From: Terrimicrobiaceae bacterium
Lineage (GTDB): Bacteria > Verrucomicrobiota > Verrucomicrobiia > Chthoniobacterales > Terrimicrobiaceae
Length of the DNA: 64,000 nucleotides
Direction of reading: 5' to 3'
Assembly (NCBI GenBank): GCA_018402345.1
Contig: JAGYIV010000012.1
Span: 1 to 64,000, forward strand
Position numbers and translations under genes: made by a program. Shown here piece by piece: positions 53,963 through 63,726 of the stretch (position 1 is the first letter of the stretch; every line of letters begins with the position of its first letter). A model generated the notes under the pieces. That model was given only the letters and a program-made list of their open reading frames with translations, had not been told where the DNA came from and searched no databases.

Positions 53963-54969
53963 TTCTCGGCGAGAAGCTTGCGGTAGGAATCGAGGAACTT
54001 TTTCACCTTCGGATTCGACGCCAGCGTGGCGGCGATGATGCCCAGGCTGTTGTCCGCCACCGCCGTGTCGAGCTTCGCGTGGATGAACAATTGAATCCAC
54101 TCCGGGTCGGCCTTTTCCACCACCCAGTCGAGGGCGTTCTTCACGCTCTTCTGATCCTTCGATCGCGCCGCAAGACCGATTGTCGTGGCATAGCGGGCGT
54201 CGGGGGTCGATGGAAACGCTGTGGATTTGCCTTTCCCCGTAAGGATGCCATCCAGATCGGGAAGCGAGGCGTAGACGCGCTCGAAGGCCGTGAACTCGCC
54301 GGCGGCACCCTTGCCCACGGCCGGTTCGACCGTCAGCCCCGCCCCATAGAGGAGGTTCGCCGCGGCCCACGCGCGGGGCGATGGCCAGGCGGGTTGCGCT
54401 GCGTCGCGCTTGTGCAACAACTGCGGACGAAATGCCAGAAACGCCACGATCCGCTCGTGGATGCCATGCCCGAGCGCCCACTGGCGGAAGCTCTCGAAGG
54501 TCGCCTCGACCGACACATGCACAAACCTGTTTTGCAGCGCCGAGGGCATCTGGAACACCGATGCGCCATCCTCGGCGCGGTTCCCCGCCGCCCAGACATG
54601 CCATCCCTCCGGCAGCTTGTAGGAGCCCACCTCGCGGTCGAGCACAAGTTGCTGCGCGATGCCCTGCATGGCAGGCGGCGCCATGTTCAATTCATCAAGG
54701 AAAAGAATGCCCTCGCCCGAGCGGGGCAGAAATTCCGGCGGATACCATCTCGCCGCGCGCGCCTCGTGGTCCGCCACCGGCAGCCCGCGCAGGTCGGTCG
54801 GCGCCAGTTGGCTGAGCCGCAGGTCGATCAGATCGATCCCCGCACCGCGGGCCACCTCCGCCACGGTCTGCGATTTCCCGATCCCCGGCGCCCCCCAGAT
54901 CATCACGGACTGCTGCAGGCGTTTGGTGACAAGGGTTGATAGGAATTGTTGAAGAGATTTCGGATTCAT
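53959..54969 (-). CDS. MoxR-type AAA+ ATPase
   Basis: 336 residues from Met at 54969 (MNPKSLQQFLSTLV). Walker A is GAPGIGKS (26-33), Walker B GILFLDELN (about 87-95), and AAGNRAEDGASVFQMP supplies sensor 1. The sequence DLRGLPVADHEA is typical of the MoxR/RavA clade. These ATPases work as chaperones with VWA partners. It is the first gene of the three-gene leftward operon and is divergent from the AbiEii-type pair. Confidence 0.9.
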   Translation of the reverse strand: MNPKSLQQFLSTLVTKRLQQSVMIWGAPGIGKSQTVAEVARGAGIDLIDLRLSQLAPTDLRGLPVADHEARAARWYPPEFLPRSGEGILFLDELNMAPPAMQGIAQQLVLDREVGSYKLPEGWHVWAAGNRAEDGASVFQMPSALQNRFVHVSVEATFESFRQWALGHGIHERIVAFLAFRPQLLHKRDAAQPAWPSPRAWAAANLLYGAGLTVEPAVGKGAAGEFTAFERVYASLPDLDGILTGKGKSTAFPSTPDARYATTIGLAARSKDQKSVKNALDWVVEKADPEWIQLFIHAKLDTAVADNSLGIIAATLASNPKVKKFLDSYRKLLAEK

Positions 54970-55171
54970 AAATGTCGTTCGTTGAATCCAGACCTTGCCA
55001 TCCACACGGTCGCAGGAACTGCAACAGCAATCACCCCACCACCCGAGCGCGTGCCTGCGATGCGCTCCCGATACGAAGCCCGCGCACAGGGCTTTGGTGC
55101 GAGGGGCGGAGGCGGGAGACATGGCTTTTTACTTTCTTGACAGCATGGAAAAATGCTAAGCTCCCTCTATA

Positions 55172-55441
55172 ATGGACGCTTCGCTTCAACGGCTTTTTTG
55201 GTGGGAGACCAAAACCCCTCCCTCCCCGCAGCGGATTGCCGCGCAAGTCATGGTCATGGGAACTCTTGATGACATTCAACGGGTTAGCGAACTCTATGGA
55301 GATCAAATTTTTTGCGAGGTTCTGGCCGATCCGCCACGCGGCCTTTTCGATGCAAAGTCTTGGGTCTTTTGGCACAAAAAAATGAATCGCACAACGATCC
55401 CTCCCCTTCCTTCCCAAGTTGTTGCGTGGCCCTCGTTATGA
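55172..55441 (+). CDS. Small partner of an AbiEii-type nucleotidyltransferase (antitoxin-like)
   Basis: 89 residues. DDIQRVSELYGDQIFCEVLA and LFDAKSWVFWHKKM recall the small protein regularly encoded before AbiEii-type toxins. It overlaps that gene by 4 nt (ATGA). TTGACA lies at 55137-55142, but no matching -10 at proper spacing is evident. Confidence 0.75.
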   Translation: MDASLQRLFWWETKTPPSPQRIAAQVMVMGTLDDIQRVSELYGDQIFCEVLADPPRGLFDAKSWVFWHKKMNRTTIPPLPSQVVAWPSL

Positions 55442-56073
55442 AATGGCACCTTGACATCCTGCCTTCGGTGCAAAGGGCACTTTGGGATTCCCGCATCTAC
55501 GCAGGATTTGCGGGATGGGTCCTCTACGGAGGGACGGCTCTGGCATTACGATTGGGCCACAGGGAGTCGGTTGATTTCGATTTTTTTTCAAGCAAACCAT
55601 TCGAACCGCTCACCTTCAAAGAGGAGCATGCGCTCCATGGCGAAGTATTGCAAGTGGGGCGCAACACGATCACGCTCCTGCATCAAGGAGTGAAGTTATC
55701 ATTTTTTGGGGGCTTGTCGCTCAAGGTTATTTCACCGCCCGACTCGATTGAAGCGTGTCGCATTGCTTCTCTGGATGATTTGGCCGCGTGCAAACTCGCG
55801 GCGTTGGTGAACCGTGTGGAACTCAAGGATTATCTCGATATCGTAGCGCTTCTTCAAAGTGGGATGCCCCTTGCTCACATGCTGGGATGCGCAAATGCCG
55901 TGTATCGTGGCGAATTTCCAGTCACCGCCTGCCTCAAGAGCTTGGCTTGGTTTGATGTCACGGAATTGGCTGAACTCCCAGAATCGCACCGGCTCATTCT
56001 TGAAAAAGCGGCGACCCAAGTGCACGCGATTCCGAAAATAGATGCGCTAACGAGTCTTATCGGCACCGTGTAA
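55438..56073 (+). CDS. AbiEii-type nucleotidyltransferase toxin
   Basis: 211 residues from the ATG at 55438. VLYGGTALALRLGHRESVDF with DFFS gives the GG(T/S) and D-x-D nucleotidyltransferase motifs of the AbiEii/DUF1814 family. DLAACKLAALVNRVELKDYL is the conserved Lys/Asp helix of the family. AbiEii proteins act as bacteriostatic or phage-exclusion toxins. With the small upstream gene it makes a TA pair next to the MoxR operon and a tRNA gene. Confidence 0.87.
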   Translation: MKWHLDILPSVQRALWDSRIYAGFAGWVLYGGTALALRLGHRESVDFDFFSSKPFEPLTFKEEHALHGEVLQVGRNTITLLHQGVKLSFFGGLSLKVISPPDSIEACRIASLDDLAACKLAALVNRVELKDYLDIVALLQSGMPLAHMLGCANAVYRGEFPVTACLKSLAWFDVTELAELPESHRLILEKAATQVHAIPKIDALTSLIGTV

Positions 56074-56183
56074 CTGGATCAATTACTCGAGCATGCCGAA
56101 ACTGCAGTGCTTCCCGTAAACCGAATCAGGGATTGTAAGAGATAGCGGCGTGGATCGCCACAGGAACTCTCATCAAATAGGGG

Positions 56184-56254
56184 AGCGGGTGAAGGGAATC
56201 GAACCCTCGTATGCAGCTTGGGAAGCTGCCGTTCTACCATTGAACTACACCCGC
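56184..56254 (-). tRNA. tRNA-Gly(CCC)
   Basis: The reverse strand folds as a complete 71-nt tRNA: acceptor stem GCGGGTG/CACCCGC, D-arm GTTC-AATGGTA-GAAC, anticodon stem GCAGC with loop TTCCCAA (anticodon CCC, glycine), and T-arm with TTCGATT loop. The discriminator is T; the following CCC shows that the 3' CCA is not encoded. Confidence 0.95.
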
Positions 56255-56436
56255 GGGGAATGGGTTGGAATTTGGGCGAATGGGTGCGGGTTCGCAAGTC
56301 TGGAATGCGGGGGGGCGGTGGCTTGAGTCGGGGGAGGATCCGGCTTGTGGCACTCATGAACGGGGATCATCCCAGCATCGCGCTTCACCGGGACCAGTCG
56401 CCCAGCATCAACAACATCGGATTTCGGAGCGGTTGA

Positions 56437-56712
56437 ATACCTCACCAATGCCGCCTCGAACAGGTCGAGCGCGCACTGCGGCATGATCAATATTGCACCA
56501 TCACAGACATCGCTTTCGCCAGTGGGGTCCACTCGAGCCAATACTTCGCCACCGCTTTCAAAAAGTATTTCCGACAATCCCCGGGCACTTATCCAAGCCC
56601 GGAAAACTTCTCTGCTTCCCCAGAAGTTGACGTCACCGGAACCTCGGAAATCGACAAAATCGGAAATGAGAACCAATTGACCCGGAGGGAGTCGAGGTGG
56701 CACGCAGGCTGA
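56437..56712 (+). pseudogene. C-terminal remnant of an AraC-family regulator
   Basis: After an in-frame TGA at 56434 the frame reads RLEQVERALRHDQYCTITDI and then AFASGVHSSQYFATAFKKYF and RQSPGTYP, the second helix-turn-helix of AraC/XylS regulators. The N-terminal effector domain and the first HTH are missing. It lies between the tRNA and the Verru_Chthon-like cassette. Confidence 0.72.
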
Positions 56713-56724
56713 AGTCAAAGTCTG

Positions 56725-56736
56725 TTTTACGTTTAA
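56725..56736 (+). promoter_or_regulatory. Shared 12-mer, copy 1
   Basis: TTTTACGTTTAA 64 nt upstream of the Verru_Chthon_A-like start. Identical copies precede two other starts in this cassette. The CGTTT half resembles LacI-family operator half-sites. Confidence 0.6.
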
Positions 56737-56788
56737 TAGATCCCTGCGTGGCGTTTTCATGTCTTTACAGTAGGGTGCGATAGATTCC

Positions 56789-59700
56789 ATGGAGTCCCCT
56801 CCTCATTTCCCTTCCCGCAATCGTTCGGCATCGGCATTGCTTCTGGTGTTGGGCCTGATCGTGCTTGTCAGCGTGGTGGTGCTGGCATTTTTTGCGTCGG
56901 CGACGACTGAACGAACTGCGGCGCACACCCAAGCGAATTCGGAGGCCGCCCGCAATCTGTCCAACAACGCGCTCCAGTTTGCGATGGCTCAGATAAGCGA
57001 TGGGACAAAAGGTGGAACGGCGCAGGCACCGCTGGCATGGGCCTCGCAGCCCGGCATGATTCGCACCTACGACTCCTCGGGCAATCCTCACCGGTATCAC
57101 AAGCTCTACAGCGCGCAGAATATGACGGTGTCAAATCCCGCGAGTTTCAGTGTGGGTGAGGATGCTCCTCCAGCAGATTGGAGGTCGAGCCCAGCGGTAT
57201 GGACAGACCTGAATGCCCCGGTGGCCGGTGTGGACGGGACCTTGAACTATCCGATTTTGGACCCAGCGGCTCTGACAGGGACCGCCTCCGTGCAGCCCAG
57301 CGGATTTTCTATCACCAATCCTCCCGGCTACACCGGCGGGAATTCCACGGTAGACAACAACCGAGCCCCCATGCCGGTGCGTTGGCTCTACCAGCTCAAG
57401 GATGGCACGATGGTGCCCGGCGTGGGCTCTGGAAACACTGCCACAGTGGCGGGCGCCACCGCTGCGAACCCGATTGTTGGGCGCATTGCGTTTTGGACGG
57501 ATGACGAAACCTGTAAGGTGAACATCAACACCGCCGCCGAGGGGACCTACTGGGACACGCCGAGGTTCTACCCGGGCAACCAGGTGAACATGGGTGCGGT
57601 GATGCAAGGAAATCCCCGATTGCCCGTCCAGAGCGAGGCATGGAAGTATCCCGACGTGGCATTCGCCTGCTACCAGCCGGCCCGTTTCGAGTTTCAGCGC
57701 TATCCGGGCCACCCGGCGCAGGTCGCGCTCAGCTCGGTCTTTCCGTCAGTGACCTCACAAACGGCCACCAGCCTCACGCCAAGGTTGGTCTGGCAGGGAA
57801 CAACCGAAGCCAGCACCGTATGGGCTGGAAACTCGACCGTCGACCTCTCCCTTGCGCCGCGCAAGGCTCCCTACGCAACGCTGGATGAGTATCAGTTCAG
57901 TGGGGCCAGCACCAGCCCCCGCACCGCCAACAGCGCTGGAAGCTTACTTGGCAAGGCGGACATCGAGGCCGCCAAATTTTTTGCCACCGCCACCAGCCGG
58001 GCCCCCGAGGTGAATCTGTTCAATCTTCCACGCGTCGCTATTTGGCCCGTGGACAAAGATCTGGCAACCAATCCGGCCAGTCCGCGCACCACCGCTTTTG
58101 ACCGCCTGATCGCTTTTTGCTCGTCCACACTCAATAGCACGACTCGCCTGCCTTACTACTTCCAGCGATTCGACGCCCAGAGCCCAACCAACGATTATGC
58201 CAATATCCCGCGCAACCGAGAGCTTTACTCCTACCTCCAGCGGCTTACGGGCGATCCGGTGCCAGGGTTCGGGGGGCGTTTCAGCCAAAAATACCCCGCA
58301 GACCGTGACCAGATCCTCACCCAAATCTTCGACTATATCCGGTGCACCAATCTGGTGGATCCGAATCTGAGCGGTTTTCCCATCACCATGCCGGCGGTTG
58401 ATGGAAAAGCCTGGCCCCGTTTAGCCAACCAGTTCGTTCCGGCGATCAGGACGCTATCGAGCGTCAACGGCAGCAATCAGCTTCTCGGTTTGGGGCAAGT
58501 CATGCCCATCCGTATAGGAAACACGGTCGGCTTCGGACGCTTCGCCGCGCTCAAGGAGATTGCGTTTGCCTTTGTGTGTGTGGGGGATGGGGCCCTGCCG
58601 GACACAGCAACCTGCGACGATGCTGATGGAGTGAATGACTACATAGCCAGCTCCGCTTTGCCCACCAGTGCAGAGGTGGAAAAAATGGTGAGCAACATGC
58701 CTGCGCTCAACACCAACGGCTTGCCAGTGACTGCCCCGGCTGCTCCTGCGGTATCTGCTTATCTGGCGACAAACCCTGCGGAATGGACACGCGTCCGTCA
58801 AAAATGGAGCTCCGCAATTTCCACGCTGGTTGCCACGCGAATGGCGGCCAACTCCAACGATCCGGGATACAACCTCGCGCTGGAAGGAGCGGCGCTTTCC
58901 CCTACGGAACGGCGAGTTCAAATTATGGTCGTGTTTCGCCTCAACGTGCCTGCCGCTGGATTGGCGCAGTTCAATCCCGACCTGCTCATCCGAATTAGGG
59001 GGCTGGATAGCGTGAGCGTCGCAAATGCATTTAATATAGGCCCTTCCGGAGGAACTGGCTCATTATTCAGCCTGCCAGCCAATTGCACGGATTGGATTTA
59101 CAAGACCAAGGAACCTTGGTCCCGCGTTTATTCCAACCCTTTGAGTTTCGACTCGCTCATCGGGGGCACCAATTACTTCACGGGCCTCCGACCGCCTTGG
59201 TATTCCACGAAGCTCACCAATTTTCAACCCGTCACCGTCAACCGCCCGAGTCTTCCTTATTACCCATTTATCAGTAGGGGATTTACGGTGAACGGTCCAC
59301 TTTCCTTCAGCGGTGCCGATTTAACGTTCGAGCTTTACCAAGGGAAAAATGTTTATGATCCGAAGAACAACGAACTTGGAGGCAAATTCAAGGATCCCGG
59401 GGCGCCCTCGCTCGACAGTGTGCTCGGAAACTCCGAATGCCTTCACCAGACTGCAACTATCAGTTTTCCGGCAGAGAATGTTCCTTTACCCACGCTAAAT
59501 GTTACCAAATCGAATACCACGAACGATATGTTTAAGGTCGAAACCCGTCTTAAACCTGAGAATGATGGACAGAAGGTGCTTTCGGGTGACGATATTATTC
59601 GCTCGCGGTGTTTCAACGGGGATGGGCGGTTGGCTGCCTTGATGACGAATATCCCTGCAACGTCATTCGTTGCATATCCCTCCAACGGCAGCCAGTTATC

Positions 59701-60789
59701 CGACCGAAGCGGGTTAAGTCTTGCGAGTTACCCAATTGGCGGAACCGGCAGTCTGACGACGAGTTCCACAATGATCCCGCCGGGAACGGCAGTCACGACC
59801 GGAGACTTTGACATCGCCTGTCGAATGGGGCCAGGCGGGTTCATCAACAAGCCCGATGAGGGCGATAATTCGCGGGGCACTGGAGGTTCTCCGCCTTATT
59901 ATTTTTTCTCTCAGGACTCCTCCAACAGCCTGCTCTATACCCCCAACCGGATCATGCCATCGCCGGGCATGTTTGGGTCCCTGCCGACGGGAGCCAAGGC
60001 GGGAGTGGGGTGGAAGACCCTTCTTTTCCGGCCGCAACCGTCGCACCCGAGCCACTCGACGACGATTCCCGATCACCTGATGATGGATTTGTTTTGGATG
60101 CCCATCGTTGAGCCCTACGCCATCAGCGAGAACTTCTCGACGGCAGGCAAGGTGAACATGAACTACCAGATCCTGCCCTTTACCTATATCAACCGCCCGA
60201 CTGCATTGCTGGCCGCGATGAAGGTCGAGATGGGCACGGCGGTTCCGAATGGGGGGCTTCATTTATAATGCCCCTCCCGGCACCGGCGATCCGGTCACCG
60301 GCGGCGACCACCTGGCGGAAAAACCTCAACCTCAGCGAGACCAACGGCACGCTGCGGCAGTTCCGCGAGAAATTTGCTGCTGGAGAGATCTTCCGGTCCG
60401 CCAGCGAGATCTGCGATGTCTATCTTGTGCCCAGAGGAGAAAGCTGGACCTCCAATGCGACTGCCGCGGCCTTCTGGAACAATCACCTCAATACCCCCGA
60501 CAATCTCCGTGAAAAACCCTACACCAACCTCTACGCCCGCCTGACTACAAAATCGAACACCTTCACGGTGCATGTGCGGGCGCAGGCGTTGCAGAAGGTC
60601 CCCGGCACGCCGGCGGACCAGTGGGTCGAGGGGAGGGACAAGGTCGTGGCCGAGGAGCGCATCTCCACAGTGGTCGAGCGATACTTGGATGCCGATAGCG
60701 GCCTGCCGGACTTCGCCACCGATGCCAACGCCTTGCTCTCCGATTATTACAGGATGAGGGTTCTCAGCAATAAGCGATTCTCTCCATGA
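56789..60789 (+). CDS. Verru_Chthon cassette protein A-like (two frameshifts near the 3' end)
   Basis: A PilX-like N-terminus (SASALLLVLGLIVLVSVVVL then AFFASATTERTAA) is followed by a very long secreted-type body rich in Asn, Pro and Gly, matching my recall of the TIGRFAM family Verru_Chthon_A. The main frame stops at 60268. The conserved C-terminus (LNLSETNGTLRQFREKFAAG, then FRSASEICDVYLVPRG and LREKPYTNLYARLTTKSNT) is encoded downstream. The frames join if one base is removed from the G6 run at 60251-60256 and one from about 60305-60311. Corrected length about 1332 residues. Role unknown; the N-terminal helix suggests a pilus-related or inner-membrane assembly component. Confidence 0.85.
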
Positions 60790-60804
60790 TGATAATCCGT
60801 TAGG

Positions 60805-60816
60805 AAACACGTAAAA
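60805..60816 (-). promoter_or_regulatory. Variant of the shared 12-mer over the LacI start codon
   Basis: TTTTACGTGTTT on the minus strand, one boundary overlapping the ATG at 60816. Suggests autoregulation if the LacI protein binds this motif. Confidence 0.4.
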
Positions 60817-62015
60817 TGGCACGGAAAAAACCCGAAACAACAGCCAAGCCGATTTCCCTTCGAGAGGTGGCGCGTCTCGCGGGGGTTTCGCCCGCAACAG
60901 TCTCGTTGGCGATGAAAGAAAGCCCGCGGCTCGCGCAGGCCACCAAGGAGCGGATTCGCGAGATCGCGAAAGAGCAAGGATATCGGCCCAACCCGCGACT
61001 TTCGCGGATTCTTTCCGAGACTGTTACCTCGCGATACGACAAACGGGGAGGGTTGATCTACCTCGTTGTCACCCGTTACACGCGGAAGAGCTGGAATCCG
61101 GAAAATCCTTGGTTTCTTGCGATGTCAACCCGTTGTCGCGAGCTCGGCTACGTTCTTGAGCCATTCTGGATCTTCGAGCCCGGCCTGACTCCCGCCCGTG
61201 CCAACAAAATCATGTATAGCCGGGGTGTCGATGGGCTCATCATTCACCCGCCGGCATATTCGCTGCGCAGCGGCGAAAGCCTGACCCTTCCGATCGAGTG
61301 GGAGAAATTCTGTGTGGTGGAGATCGACGATGTGATCACCGAACCAGTTCTTCACCATGTCCGGCATGACCACCTCTCGGGAATCTGGCTCGCGCTCCAG
61401 GAAATGGAGTCCCTCGGCTACCGACGGATCGGTTTTTGTCTTTCGCCAGATATCGATTTTGCCACCCACCATCGCTGGACAGCCGGCTACAGCTACTGGG
61501 CTGACACTCGCGGCTTGACCGGCCCGATTCGTTCTCCCTTGTTGTTTGATGGAAATCCTAAAGCCGTGCGAAAGTGGGTGAAAACCAATCGTCTGGATGC
61601 TGTCCTTGGACCTTCCTGCGAAATTCTTTCCGCCATGCAGGAAAGCGGACTGCGGGTTCCGAACGATGTGGCTTTTGCGGCGCTGGATGTGATGGGCAAT
61701 ACGTCCGGATTTACGCAGGAATTTGACCATTCGGGCTTAGACACTTCTTCACTTGGGCATGGTATCGCAGGTATCTTCCAATGCCGGGATGAGCAGTTCA
61801 CCCTCGCGGTGGACATGATCGCCGCTTTGATCGCACGACAATTCCGAGGGATACCAGACCCCTCATCAACGTGGATTCTTTCCGGTAAATGGCAGCATGG
61901 TGCGACGTGCCCTGCTCGCTCCGGCAAAGTGCATGCCGCGCTCACAGGCGAGGGGATTCCCCCGTTTCGCAAGCTTCCGAAGGCCTTGCGAAATAAGCCT
62001 GGCGGGGGGCATTGA
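60816..62015 (+). CDS. LacI-family transcriptional regulator
   Basis: 399 residues. ISLREVARLAGVSPATVSLA and the following MKESPRLAQATKERIREIA are a LacI-type DNA-binding domain with hinge helix. The effector domain (GLIYLVVTRYTRKSW, GVDGLIIHPPAYS, SLGYRRIGFCLSPDID, VPNDVAFAALDV) is the periplasmic-binding-protein fold of LacI/XylR-like regulators. It sits inside the Verru_Chthon-like cassette between A and B, so it probably regulates the cassette and the downstream pectin-lyase-fold gene in response to a sugar. Confidence 0.9.
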   Translation: MARKKPETTAKPISLREVARLAGVSPATVSLAMKESPRLAQATKERIREIAKEQGYRPNPRLSRILSETVTSRYDKRGGLIYLVVTRYTRKSWNPENPWFLAMSTRCRELGYVLEPFWIFEPGLTPARANKIMYSRGVDGLIIHPPAYSLRSGESLTLPIEWEKFCVVEIDDVITEPVLHHVRHDHLSGIWLALQEMESLGYRRIGFCLSPDIDFATHHRWTAGYSYWADTRGLTGPIRSPLLFDGNPKAVRKWVKTNRLDAVLGPSCEILSAMQESGLRVPNDVAFAALDVMGNTSGFTQEFDHSGLDTSSLGHGIAGIFQCRDEQFTLAVDMIAALIARQFRGIPDPSSTWILSGKWQHGATCPARSGKVHAALTGEGIPPFRKLPKALRNKPGGGH

Positions 62016-62067
62016 TGGTGTGGGCGGCTACGGATCGTTCGTCTCCGTCTCGATCGGTGCATTGGTG

Positions 62068-62079
62068 TTTTACGTTTAA
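62068..62079 (+). promoter_or_regulatory. Shared 12-mer, copy 2
   Basis: TTTTACGTTTAA 61 nt upstream of the first start of the Verru_Chthon_B-like gene, followed by AGGAG. Confidence 0.6.
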
Positions 62080-62128
62080 CATTAGGAGAGTTGAGGGACG
62101 ACTCATAAAGTGTCACATTTAAAAATTC

Positions 62129-62551
62129 ATGGTTTTCCTCCCTCAATACCGCAAGATGCGGCAGGCATTCAGCCTCGTCGAAGTGGTGATGGCGCTTGGA
62201 TTGATTTCGTTCGTCCTTGTCGGGCTTTTAGGTTTGATGTCGGTCGGCTTGGGTGGAATTCGAAATGCGAGCGATGAATCATCGTCGGTCATGATTGCCA
62301 AGAAACTGGTCGCGGAGATTGGGCAAAATTCGCTCGACGACATTTTGGTGTCCACATTTTCCGATCGCTGGTTTGATGCGGAAGGGCAGGAGGTCCCGGC
62401 CACAGATCCGTTTGTCGTTTACAGGGCAACAGCCAGCGCGGAACTCAACCCCGGCCCGCCGGAGAACCTCGGGAAAATTGTTGTCAGCGTCCAGCATCAC
62501 GCTGGAGTTGAGCCTCCAAGGATATGGGTGTCCTATGTTGCGGGGAATTAA
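62129..62551 (+). CDS. Verru_Chthon cassette protein B-like prepilin
   Basis: 140 residues. MRQAFSLVEVVMALGLISFV is a type IV prepilin signal with Glu5 after the cleavage site and a long hydrophobic helix. An internal ATG at 62156 would give the short leader usual for prepilins and may be the true start. The rest (MIAKKLVAEIGQNSLDDILV, FDAEGQEVPATDPFVVYRA) matches the size and layout of Verru_Chthon_B. It overlaps the next gene by 17 nt. Confidence 0.83.
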   Translation: MVFLPQYRKMRQAFSLVEVVMALGLISFVLVGLLGLMSVGLGGIRNASDESSSVMIAKKLVAEIGQNSLDDILVSTFSDRWFDAEGQEVPATDPFVVYRATASAELNPGPPENLGKIVVSVQHHAGVEPPRIWVSYVAGN

Positions 62552-63635
62552 GCGCAGAAGTCTCTCAGCTTTCACGATTCTCGAGGTGCTTGTCGCGAGC
62601 GTCGTGCTTGCACTGATTCTTGTCGTTATGGTCGGGGTCATTGATTCCGTTCAAAACACCCACCAGCGCTCCATGGCCCAGATCAAGGCGTTCCGGGAGG
62701 GGAGGCAGGCGGTGGATGTGATTTCCACCGCCCTTTCGCAAGCCACCCTGAATTCCTACCTCGACTATGTGGACGCAAGCGGGCGTTATCGGTTTCGTGC
62801 TGGAGGCAACGCGGCTTCGTTTGTTCCGGCCTCCTACAAGCGCACCTCGGAGCTTCGTTTCCGGAGCGGCAATCTACCAGAGGTCTCCACGGTCCGGCGT
62901 CCGTCCCATGCGGTCTTTTTTCAGGCGCCACTGGGTCTGGTCGGCTCGGGCTCCGCTGACACCGGACTCGAAAACCTGCTCAACTCGCTGGGTTTTTTCA
63001 TTGAGTTTGGCGATGACGTGGGGCAACGGCCGGATTTTTTTGGCAACCTCCCGAGCCAGCCGCCTTTTTCCTATCGCTATCGGTTGGTCCAGGCCATTCA
63101 ACCGGCTGAAAGTTTAACCCTCTACAATGAAACCGCTGCGAACCCCGGCTTGAAAAGTTCGGACGCCAACGGATTGCGCTGGCTTACCGACACGCTCGGC
63201 AGCGTCCGGCGCGTCGTCGCGGAGAACATCATCGCGCTTGTCGTCCTTCCGAAGCTCGGTGCTGCGGACCAGCAGAAGGGAGGCTACTCCGACGGGTCGC
63301 TCGCCCCGGATTATCTCTACGACTCGACTGTCGGGCGCTCCGACCCCATGCTCAACTCCAGCAGCCAACTCCCCCCGGTCGTCGAGATCACCTTGGTGGC
63401 GGTCGATGAAAAATCGTATGCCCGGTTTCAGGGGGATTCAACCACTCCCCGCGACCTCGGGCTTGACACGCTTTTCCAAACCGTCGGAGACACGATCAAT
63501 CCTGCCAATCCCGGCTACGCACAAGACTTCAAAACCCTTGAAGAGACCCTGACGCAAAACCGTATCGATTACCGGATTTTCAAGGTGTCTGTTCCAATAA
63601 AATCTGCGCGATGGAGCCGAGACCAAAAAGATTAG
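62535..63635 (+). CDS. Verru_Chthon cassette protein C-like prepilin
   Basis: 366 residues from the ATG at 62535, inside the end of the B gene; earlier frame extension is shadow. SAFTILEVLVASVVLALILV is the prepilin signal. AFREGRQAVDVISTALSQATLNSYL and ELRFRSGNLPEV are characteristic of Verru_Chthon_C/GspJ-like minor pseudopilins. The C-terminus is IKSARWSRDQKD. It would be a minor component of a pseudopilus assembled with B and a major subunit not seen here. Confidence 0.85.
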   Translation: MLRGIKRRSLSAFTILEVLVASVVLALILVVMVGVIDSVQNTHQRSMAQIKAFREGRQAVDVISTALSQATLNSYLDYVDASGRYRFRAGGNAASFVPASYKRTSELRFRSGNLPEVSTVRRPSHAVFFQAPLGLVGSGSADTGLENLLNSLGFFIEFGDDVGQRPDFFGNLPSQPPFSYRYRLVQAIQPAESLTLYNETAANPGLKSSDANGLRWLTDTLGSVRRVVAENIIALVVLPKLGAADQQKGGYSDGSLAPDYLYDSTVGRSDPMLNSSSQLPPVVEITLVAVDEKSYARFQGDSTTPRDLGLDTLFQTVGDTINPANPGYAQDFKTLEETLTQNRIDYRIFKVSVPIKSARWSRDQKD

Positions 63636-63665
63636 CCGCGACCGTCCCCTGCGCTGGAGTGGCAG

Positions 63666-63677
63666 TTTTACGTTTAA
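63666..63677 (+). promoter_or_regulatory. Shared 12-mer, copy 3
   Basis: TTTTACGTTTAA 61 nt upstream of the ATG of the last gene. Same spacing as copies 1 and 2. Confidence 0.6.
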
Positions 63678-63726
63678 CGATGAACTGGTGGAAGCTGCGG
63701 CCAAGCCTCCCTATGCTCGGTGCATT

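Noticed and set aside
55137-55173. TTGACA followed by TATAAT before the AbiEii-pair small gene
   Set aside because: The spacing is 25 nt and TATAAT overlaps the ATG, so it cannot be the promoter for that start.
56245-56790. 181-codon minus-strand frame beside the tRNA
   Set aside because: It is antisense to the AraC remnant and runs into the tRNA gene.
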